Source: Salvelinus alpinus
Taxonomy: Eukaryota; Chordata; Actinopteri; Salmoniformes; Salmonidae
DNA length: 64,000 nt
NCBI RefSeq assembly: GCF_045679555.1
Contig: NC_092093.1
Span: forward strand, 68,035,214 to 68,099,213
Direction of reading: 5' to 3'
Shown here piece after piece: positions 11,968-22,563 of the stretch. A program made the position numbers and the translations under genes. The notes beneath the pieces were generated by a model, which saw only the letters and a program-made list of their open reading frames with translations, was not told the origin of the DNA and ran no database searches. Each line of letters begins with the position of its first letter. Positions within the stretch are counted from its first letter, which is position 1.

Positions 11968-13005
11968 GGAATGGCATATCGCTTAAGAATGCTGTGGTAG
12001 CTATGCTGATTAAGTGTGCCTTGAATTCTAAATAAATCACAGACAGTGTCACCAGCAAAGCACCTCCACACCATAACACCTCCTCCTCCGTGCTTCATGG
12101 TGGGAACCACACATGCAGAGATCATCCGTTCACCTGCTCTTTGTCTCACAAAGACACAGCGGTTGGAACCAAAGATCTCAAATTTGGACTCATCAGATCA
12201 TAGGACATATTTTCACTGGTCTAATGTTGATTGCTCGTGTTTCTTGGCCCAAGCAAGTCTCTTATTATTATTGGTGCAGGCCTGATTCATACAGTCTCAT
12301 CTGAACAGTTGATGTTTAGACTCAGTCAGTTTTTTGTAAACACAGAGAATTATTGGCACAAGCAAGTCTCTTCTTATTATTGGTGTCCTTTAGAAGTGAT
12401 TTCTTTGCAGCATTTCGACCACGAAGGCCTGATTCATACAGTCTCCTCTGAACAGTTGATGTTGAGATGTGTCTGTTACTCAAACTCTGTGAAGCATTTA
12501 TTTGGGCTGCAATTTCTGAGGCTGGTAACTCTATGAACTGATCCTCTGCCGCAGAGGTAACTCTGGGTCTTCCTTTCCTGAGGCGGTCCTCATGAGAGCC
12601 AGTTTCATTATAGCGCTTGATGGTTTTTAAGACTGCACTTGAAGAAACTTTCAAAGTTCTTGAAATTTTCTGAATTGACTGACCTTCATGTCTTAAAGTA
12701 ATGATGGACTGTCGTTTCTCTTTGCTTATTTGAGCTGTTCTTGCCATAATATGGACTCTGTCTTTTACCAATAGGGCTATCTTCTGTATACCACCCCTAC
12801 CTTGTCACAACACAACTGATTGGCTCAAATGCATTAAGAAGGAAAGAAATTCCACAAATGAACTTTTAACAAGGCACACCTGTTAATTGAAATGCATTCC
12901 AGGTGACTACCTCATGAAGCTGGTTGAGAGAATGCCAAGAGTGTGCAAAGCTGTCATCAAGGCAAAGGGTGACTACTTTGAAGAATCCCAAATATAAAAT
13001 ATATT
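11968..13005 (-). mobile_element. Tc1-like transposon fragment with transposase N terminus
   Basis: The minus-strand frame from 12771 to 12322 encodes a transposase N terminus: [20 protein letters not shown], then the paired-like helix-turn-helix KISRTLKVSSSAVLKTIKRY, then [17 protein letters not shown] catalytic-domain piece, [20 protein letters not shown], lies at 12149-11952. The middle is rearranged: a segment around 12230-12440 is duplicated. This is the same family as 25161-26598. No intact terminal repeats remain. Confidence 0.85.
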
Positions 13006-13029
13006 TTGAGCCACTTTATAATTGTACAT

Positions 13030-13466
13030 ACAGGTCCATTATTATTATGTATACATCTTCTAAGACTTGTTATTTTTGACTCATTACATAGTTATTATTG
13101 ATTCATGTACAGCATTGTTGAGGGAGCTAGCTGTTTATTACCTATGCATAGTCACTTTACCCCAACCTACATGTACAAAATAACTTGACTAACCTGTACC
13201 CCTACACATTGACTCGGTACTGGTACCCCCTGTATATAGCCTCGTTATTGTTATTTTACTATTTTTACTTTAGTTTATCTAGCAAATATTTTCTTAACTC
13301 GTTCTTGACCTGCATTGTTGGTTAAGGGCTTGTAAGTAAGCATTTCACGGTAAGGTTGTATTCGGAGAATGTGACAAATAACAGATGTGATTTGACATAA
13401 GCATTGTGCTGCACCTTTTATACCTGCTGTATGTGACGAATACATTTTATTTGAATTTGATTTGAC
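13030..13466 (+). mobile_element. LINE 3' UTR fragment
   Basis: The stretch contains CCCTGTATATAGCCTCG, TTGTTGGTTAAGGGCTTGTAAGTAAGCATTTC and a terminal TTTGAATTTGATTTGAC. I recognise this as a recurrent 3' end of salmonid non-LTR elements on the plus strand. It is followed directly by an AC microsatellite. It occupies the place where the terminal RELCH exons would be expected to begin. Confidence 0.65.
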
Positions 13467-13500
13467 ACACACACACACACATACACACACACATACAAAG
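13466..13500. repeat. AC microsatellite
   Basis: Mostly AC/TAC dinucleotide repeat directly after the LINE 3' tail and just downstream of RELCH exon 26. Further TG/AC tracts nearby are at about 13690-13715, 13781-13805 and 14022-14052. Confidence 0.85.
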
Positions 13501-13544
13501 ACGTGCACATCCACACACAAACGTCAGTGTTGGTTGAAGGATAC

Positions 13545-14019
13545 AGCAACAGGAGAGAGCGCTGTAGGCCTCAAACAGCTGAGTAGCGATGTCTATCCTC
13601 TTACTCTCTGTAGCCTGGACGTTGTTACTCAACGCTAGTTTGTGGAGGTGAGGCAGCACAACTGGAAGACAAAAAACAGACAATATCACTGTGTGTGTGT
13701 GTGTGTGTGTGTGTATGTACTTGAGTCCATATGTGCATGTGAGTGTGTCTGCGCTCTTGTTTTAGTGTGCCTTTGCAATAGTGTGTGTGTGTGTGTGTGT
13801 ATGTATGTGTCCGTACTGACACTCGTCTGTGAAGTGTGGTTCAGCGTAGTGTGTGTGTGTATTATCAGTAGTACTGACACTCGTCTCTGAAGCGTGGCTC
13901 AGCGTTGGGTCCGACCCGGCCAAAGGTCCTGATGATCTCCATGTGTAGAGAGTGTTGGTCCTGGTACTGTGGGTCCTCCAGGAACGACGCTAGCTGCATC
14001 TTCACACGCTCCAACAGCT

Positions 14020-14055
<36 letters not shown>

Positions 14056-17000
14056 TACATACATACATTAATACATGCATGTACGCAAACACACATGCAT
14101 GCCAACATGGATACTCCCCCTAATACACACGGACACAATACAAAACACACCTGTGCTCAAACATATAACCCAGACTTGTTTAATGCATGAGTGTAGTATG
14201 TGCATATATGAAAATCAGCATGTCCATACCTCTTTTTGCGTGACCGTCTCCATGATGGTACCAAAGGCAGGGATAGTAGATATCCTAACTGAACTATAAG
14301 CCAGACAGGAGTTAGAATAGAGCCAGGTCTCTGCTTTATTAAAACTACAATATGCAGCTCAGAAGATAATATAAAACAGACCAACACCAACCAATCATCA
14401 GTGTGGATCATGTATGTTAATGCCAAGGTTAATGGTGATGTTAGATCATTCCGGTGTCCGTATGGATTTAAATAATATAATACACTAAATAGAACCAGGA
14501 GGATGCAGAGGAAGGAGGGATAGAGAGAAGAGGAGAGGAAACGTCTCGTCTTCGTTGACTCACAATTCAGGGCCACTGCACAGTGTAATAAGAGCCGGGG
14601 CCACCCGGCGGTCTATTAAAGCTTCTGACATGCCTCGTAGAATCAACTGGAAACGGTTAGGAGGGAGGGAGAGACGAAGAGGTTAGGAGGGAGGGAGGGG
14701 GGAGGAAGAGAGAGGTAGGGGTGAAGACAATCGTCCAGGACCTGAGGGTTGGGGAGGTCTGCTAAAAAGGGGGTGAGGAGAAGGATGGGGTGGTAATGCA
14801 TTACAGCTGAGCATGCTGGGATGATCTCCACATGCAGCCAATCAGAGCGCGAGTTGGCGTAGTGTAGCAGGCGGATGATGCAATGAACATGATTGGGTAG
14901 ATCATGCCAGAAAGGACAAAATGACCTATATTGTCAGAACTGATGATCAAGTACATTACATATTTTGTCTTAATTGAGGACTAGGTTAGGATTAAGGTTA
15001 GAGGTAAGGGTTTGGGCTAGTGTTTAGAAAGCATCATACTGCTGTCCTTTCAAGCACGGTTATATAGTGACTACCGGGGTGTGGGTTAGTGTCGCACACT
15101 GATGATGCCTGGTGTTAGTGACAGTAAACACAGAACCGCACACGGTCGACCGCACCTCAACCTCTACAGGAAGAAAGCCCAAAGAAGACTTTTACCCAGA
15201 GTCAGAGACCTTGAACCATCTAGGAGCACAGACAGGGCAACTACCCTAAAGATACACAGGTTTAGAGAAAGCACCTACTTTGGAATTGATTTGTGTTGCA
15301 AAGCCTCATTGTCCCTGAGTTTTGAAAAAAAAAATCCTAAGTCAAACCATTGACTCCTTTAACAATGGATGTATGTTTCCATACCAACTACAGTCCTGAA
15401 AGATCTGGTGTTATTCAATATATATCCTAATCAAAGAGGTTAGGGTTCTTCCTGCGAGGTTGGAGGAGGGGTCGAGGTGGCCAGACAAGGCAGCAGGAGA
15501 CACTTACATCTCAGGGTCGCTGGAGAGCGTGATGAGAGCAGGCACCACCCTCTGAGCCACCAGCGTCTCATTCACCCCCTTCACCAGCAGCTGATTGGAC
15601 AACACAGCCGTGATGTCACAGCCCAGGGGCGGGTGATGGACAGAGCCAGCAGTGTCATGGCAACACGCCGAGAGAGGGAGGAGAGGGAAAAAGGAAAACA
15701 AAAAGAAAGAAAGAAAGAAAGTGATACACAACGACAAGAAGTAGCAGCAGCGCCAAGGTTGGAACGCATGTCACGCACGCGCAAGCCCGCACGTAAACAC
15801 ACAGGTAAACAAACAAAAAAGAAAAACAAACAATAAGTGAGAAGCCAAGCAAACAGAGCTGCTGAACAGAGTTGGTAGAAGTTCCCCCTAACCAGTGGTC
15901 TAGAGTCAGATTTTTGTTCATGCCCTAATAGTCATGGTTAGGACTGGGGGTAGAGGGATCAGATCCTAGATCTGTGGTTAGGGGCAACTTCTGCCGAGTC
16001 TGCAGAGAATGGTAGGGAGGGATATACCACTATGAGATGGTGATAGGGGGGTTAAGTGTCTATAACACTATGACAGTAAAGGTGGATGTCCACACCACTA
16101 TGACAGTGAAGGTGGATGTCTATACCACTATGACAGTGAAGGTGGATGTCTATACCACTATGACAGTAAAGGGGGACGTCTATACCACTATGACAGTGAA
16201 GGGGGATGTCTATACCACTATGACAGCGAAGGGGGATATCTATACCACTATGACAGCGAAGGAGGATGTCTATACCACTATGACAGTGAAGAGGGATGTC
16301 TATACCACTATGACAGTAAAGAGGGATGTCTATACCACTATGACAGTGAAGGGGGATGTCTATACCACTATGACAGTGAAGGGGGATGTCTATACCACAA
16401 TGACAGTGAAGGGGGACGTCTATACCACTACGACAGTGAAGGGGGACGTCTATACCACTATGACAGTGAGGGGGGATGTCAATACCACAATGACAGTGAA
16501 GGAGGATGTCCATAGCACAATGAGAGTGAAGGGGGATGTCCACACCGCAATGAGAGTGAAGGGGGATGTCCACACCACTATGACAGTGAAGGGGGGATGT
16601 CTATACCACTATGACAGTGAAGGAGGATGTCTATACCACTATGACAGTGAAGGAGGATGTCTATACCACTATGACAGTGAAGGAGGATGTCTATACCACT
16701 ATGACAGTGAAGGAGGATGTCTATACCACAACGACAGTGAAGGAGGATGTCCATACCACAATGACAGTGAAGGGGGATGTCCACACCACTATGACAGTAA
16801 AGGGGGATGTCCACACCACTATGACAGTAAAGGGGGATGTCCATACCACTATGACAGTGAAGGGGGATGTCTACACACACTATGACAGTGAAGGGAGATG
16901 TCTATACCACTATGACAGTGAAGGGGGATGTCTATACCACTATGACAGTGAAGAGGAATGTCTACACCACTATGACAGTGAAGGGATATGTCGATACCAC

Positions 17001-20000
17001 AATGACAGTGAAGGGGGATGTCCACACCACTATGACAGTGAAGGGGGATGTCCACACCACTATGACAGTGAAGGGGGATGTCCACACCACTATGACAGTA
17101 AAGGGGGAGGGAGATGTCCATACCCCTATGCCAGTGAAGGGGGATGTCCACACCACAATGACAGTGAAGGGGGATGTCCACACCACTATGACAGTGGAGG
17201 GGGATGTCTACACCACTATGACAGTGAAGGGGGGAGGGGGATGTCTATACCATTATGACAGTGAAGGGGGATGTCTATACCACAACGACAGTAAAGAGGG
17301 ATGTCTATACCACTATGACAGTAAAGGGGGATGTCCATACCACTATGACAGTGAAGGGGGATGTCAATACCACTATGACAGTGAAGGGGGATGTCTATAC
17401 CACTATGACAGTGAAGGGGGATGTCTATACCACTATGACAGTGAAGGGGGATGTCTATACCACTATGACAGTGAAGGGGGATGTCCACACCACTATGCCA
17501 GTGAAGGGGGATGTCCACACCACTATGACAGTGAAGGGGGATGTCTACACCACTATGACAGTAAAGGGGGGAGGGAGATGTCCATACCACTATGACAGTG
17601 AAGGGGGGAGGGGGGGGCGGTCTATACCACTATGCCAGTGAAGAGGGGATGTCTATACCACTATGACAGTGAAGGAGGATGTCTATACCACTATGACAGT
17701 GAAGGAGGATGTCTATACCACTATGACAGTAAAGGGAGATGTCAATACCACTATGACAGTGAAGGGGGATGTCAATACCACTATGACAGTGAAGGGGGAT
17801 GTCTATACCACTATGACAGTGAAGGGGGATGTCTATACCACTATGACAGTGAAGGGGGATGTCTATACCACTATGACAGTGAAGGGAGATGTCAATACCA
17901 CTATGACAGTGAAGGGGGATGTCTATACCACTATGACAGTGAAGGGGGATGTCTATACCACTATGACAGTGAAGGGGGATGTCTATACCACTATGACAGT
18001 GAAGGGGGATGTCTATACCACTATGACAGTGAAGGGGGATGTCCACACCACTATGCCAGTGAAGGGGGATGTCCACACCACTATGACAGTGAAGGGGGAT
18101 GTCTACACCACTATGACAGTAAAGGGGGGAGGGAGATGTCCATACCACTATGACAGTGAAGGGAGGAGGGGGGGGGGGGGGGGGGCGGTCTATACCACTA
18201 TGCCAGTGAAGAGGGGATGTCTATACCACTATGACAGTGAAGGAGGATGTCTATACCACTATGACAGTGAAGGAGGATGTCTATACCACAACGACAGTGA
18301 AGGAGGATGTCCATACCACAATGACAGTGAAGGGGGATGTCCACACCACTATGACAGTAAAGGGGGATGTCCACACCACTATGACAGTAAAGGGGGATGT
18401 CCATACCACTATGACAGTGAAGGGGGATGTCTACACCACTATGACAGTGAAGGGGGATGTCTACACCACTATGACAGTGAATGGGGATGTCTATACCACT
18501 ATGACAGTGAAGGGGGATGTCTATACCACTATGACAGTGAAGAGGAATGTCTATACCACTATGACAGTGAAGGGATATGTCGATACCACTATGACAGTGA
18601 AGGGGGATGTCCACACCACAATGACAGTGAAGGGGGATGTCCACACCACAATGACAGTGAAGGGGGATGTCCACACCACTATGACAGTGAAGGGGGATGT
18701 CCACACCACTATGACAGTAAAGGGGGAGGGAGATGTCCATACCCCTATGCCAGTGAAGGGGGATGTCCACACCACAATGACAGTGAAGGGGGATGTCCAC
18801 ACCACTATGACAATGGAGGGGGATGTCTACACCACTATGACAGTGAAGGGGGATGTCTATACCACAACGACAGTAAAGAGGGATGTCTATACCACTATGA
18901 CAGTAAAGGGGGATGTCCATACCACTATGACAGTGAAGGGGGATGTCTATACCACTATGACAGTGAAGGGGGATGTCTATACCACTATGACAGTGAAGGG
19001 GGATGTCTATACCACTATGACAGTGAAGGGGGATGTCTATACCACTATGCCAGTGAAGGGGGATGTCCACACCACTATGACAGTGAAGGGGGATGTCTAC
19101 ACCACTATGACAGTAAAGGGGGGAGGGAGATGTCCATACCACTATGACAGTGAAGGGGGGAGGGGGGGGGGGGGGGGGTCTATACCACTATGACAGTGAG
19201 GGGGGATGTCTATACCACTATGACAGTGAAGGGGGATGTCTATACCACTATGACAGTGAAGGGGGGAGGGGGGATGTCTATACCACTATGACAGTGAAGG
19301 GGGATGTCCATACCACTATGACAGTAAAGGGGGATGTCTATACCACTATGACAGCGAAGAGGGATGTCTATACCACTATGACAGCGAAGAGGGATGTCTA
19401 TACCACTACGACAGTAAAGAGGGATGTCTATACCACTACGACAGTAAAGAGGGATGTCTATACCACTATGACAGTAAAGGGGGATGTCTATACCACTATG
19501 ACAGTAAAGGGGGATGTCTATACCACTATGACAGCGAAGAGGGATGTCTATACCACTACGACAGTGAAGGGGGATGTCCATACCGCTATGACAGTAAAGG
19601 GGGATGTCTATACCACTATGACAGTAAAGAGGGATGTCTATACCACAATGACAGTGAAGGGAGATGTCAATACCACTATGACAGCGAAGGGAGATGTCAA
19701 TACCACTATGACAGCGAAGGGGGATGTCTATACCACTATGACAGCGAAGGGGGATGTCTATACCACTATGACAGCGAAGGGGGATGTCTATACCACTATG
19801 ACAGTGAAGGGAGATGTCAATACCACTATGACAGTGAAGGGGGATGTCTATACCACTATGACAGTGAAGGGGGATGTCTATACCACTATGACAGTGAAGG
19901 GAGATGTCAATACCACTATGACAGTGAAGGGGGATGTCTATACCACAATGACAGTGAAGGGGGATGTCTATACCACTATGACAGTGAAGGGGGATGTCTA

Positions 20001-22563
20001 TACCACAATGACAGTGAAGGGGGATGTCTATACCACAATGACAGTGAAGGGGGATGTCTATACCACAATGACAGTGAAGGGGGTAGTGCTACAACAACCT
20101 CCTCCTCCTCACCAAAAGTGTATTTTATGTAGGCCTGATTCCATTTCGAGCCAATGTTTTTTCCCTAGCTCTTTGGTGTTCACAATGAAGGGGTAGGGGC
20201 TCTGGGAAGGGGCTAGGGATTAAAATGGAATCAGGCCCTTGAGGGGGAAGGCAATAACAAGCAGAGGCTGCTGCAGGGGAAAGACATAGGGAGGCATTTC
20301 AAACCAGTATAGTTCTGTTTGCATAATACAACTCAAACCTTTACAGTCCAGTCCATGTTCCAGCAATACTTATCTATTAAAACTGTAAGATTAAATCAGC
20401 AAGAAGACTACTTCTAGTCCATGACAAAACAGGTCTCAATAAAAACAGGTTTCAATAAAACATTTTAGATACAGCACACATCAAACATAATACAGTGTCA
20501 TTCTTATATGGTCTAGACTATAAAGCATGTTATTACGTGAGCAAATTTGTGTGTGTGAAGGTGTGTGTGGCGCGTTGTAGCAGGGCGCCGTACCTCAAAC
20601 ATGCGTGCGGCGGTACAGCGGACTAGAGCGGAGGTATGGACCACTCCGTACCATAGCACTGTCAGTAACAACTCATGGTACACTGGGTTAGCCCTGAGAG
20701 AGAGGAGAGAGCGAGAGGGAGAAAGGGGGTAGAGAGACAGAGAGATGGAGGGGGAGAGAGAGATGGGTTGTAGAGAGAGAGAGCGGGAGAAAGGGGGTAG
20801 AGAGACAGAGAGATGGAGGGGGAGAGAGAGATGGGGTTGTAGAGAGAGAGAGCGGGAGAAAGGGGGTGGAGAGACAGAGAGATGGAGGGGGAGAGAGAGA
20901 GAGATGGGGTTGTAGAGAGAGAGAGAGAGCGCGGGGAAAGGGGGTAGAGAGACAGAGAGATGGAGGGGGAGAGAGAGAGATGGGGTTGTAGAGAGAGAGA
21001 GCGGGAGAAAGGGGGTAGAGAGACAGAGAGATGGATGGGGAGAGAGAGAGAGATGGGGTTGTAGAGAGAGAGAGAGAGAGAGCGCGGGAGAAAGGGGGTA
21101 GAGAGACAGAGAGATGGGGTTGTAGAGAGAGAGAGATGGGGTTGTAGAGAGAGAGGGGGGAAAGAGAGGGGTGGAGAGAGACGGAGAAGGAGATCCAAGT
21201 AAGTAACAGTAAAGAGTTCATTACACGATTGTTGCCCATTCATTCTTACTAATGTGTGTGTGTGTGTGTTACCCCAGCTCTACAAAGGAGGCTTTGAGGC
21301 TGTCCAGGGGGGCATGTGAGAGAGACAGTGTCGTCATGACGTCCTCTAGAAAACCAACAAGCAGCTTACGATCCTCATCCTGCAGGAAACACACATATTA
21401 CACACACGATATAATATATTAATACACACATTATATAATATATTAATACATACATTATTAATACATACATTATATAAAATACACACATTATATAATATAT
21501 TAATACATACATTATTAATACAAACATTATATAAAATACACACATTATATAATAGGTAAATACATACATTATTAATACATACATTATTAATACAAACATA
21601 TAAAATACACACATTATATAATAGATGAATACATACATTATATGCTGGTTATCAACAGTTATGAGAAAGACGGGTGACTGTCCCAACGACAGAAAGGTTT
21701 ACCTGATTGTAGCATGTCAATACTCCTGTAGCATAAATGGGGACAGTAGCCTTGGTCAGAATACCATTCCCAGTTAAAGCATCTAGGAGAAACAGAATAC
21801 AAATACTTCATAAATTAGAGATAGAAAAGGAGAAATTGACATATGACCATGTAGCTGATTTCCAGTTCAGTGAGCTTATAAAACAGACAATAGTTGGCAG
21901 GCAACACAAGGCCTGACACAAACACTTCACACAAACCACAACAACAAACCAAAACACTTGGCAGAGATCTGAGCACACGCTTGTTTTAATATTCAGAGGA
22001 TGAAAGAGAGACAGGGAAACACCAAATCCCACTGAGTGTGTGTCTCTTCCACTTACCCACATTCTCTTCAGAGAGCCGTAGGATCTCTTGGAACTGTGGT
22101 TTTACCTGAAAGAGAGAGGAGAGACTGCTATAGTCTGCACCAATGAAATTAATTAAACAGTGCAGATTCCTTCCGGCAAAAGGCCTACAGTAGATACTCT
22201 CACCTTAGTGTTAGTGAAGATCTTGCCAAATGTGCGACAGAGTCTCCAGAAGAAACGTGAGAACTCATGGACACACGTAGTGGAGGCTACGTTAATACGA
22301 CCTACTATGTCTATCAGCTGGGGAAGACTGGAGAGAGAGGAGAGGGGGTCAGGAGTGTGTGTGCGGCTGTGTGTGTGTCAATGTATGTACTGCATAGACC
22401 ACTCACAGTTGGTTGACCACCCATAGCAGACTGTCCCAGCCTGTGGTGCCCTCATGTTCTAGCTGGTAATCATACAGGATGAGAAGAGCGCTCAGCGTCT
22501 CCCGGCTGCCAACGATAGTCGCTATATCCTGCAGAGGAGACGCCGGACGAGGGAACCGCGTCA
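13545..22563 (-). CDS. relch: RELCH coding exons 17-26: C-terminal HEAT repeats
   Basis: Exons: 17, 22563-22407; 18, 22327-22204; 19, 22105-22057; 20, 21782-21703; 21, 21379-21273; 22, 20693-20594; 23, 15590-15508; 24, 14293-14230; 25, 14017-13879; 26, 13661-13545. Segments include [20 protein letters not shown] (17-18), [20 protein letters not shown] (18), [20 protein letters not shown] (21), [20 protein letters not shown] (22), [17 protein letters not shown] (23), [16 protein letters not shown] (24), [20 protein letters not shown] (25) and [20 protein letters not shown] (26). Phases join at every border. Exon 26 leaves one base of a split codon, so at least one more exon is expected. Introns 20-22 hold tandem repeats; intron 22 (5 kb) is mostly a 30-bp array. 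Confidence 0.92.

Noticed and set aside
16037-20196. Very long open frames (up to ~494 codons) on both strands
   Set aside because: They are translations of a 30-bp minisatellite whose length is a multiple of three; the peptides are simple decapeptide repeats in every frame with no gene structure.
20662-21243. Serine/leucine/proline-rich 183-193 codon minus-strand frames
   Set aside because: Low-complexity translation of the pyrimidine-rich array; only 20693-20594 is an exon.
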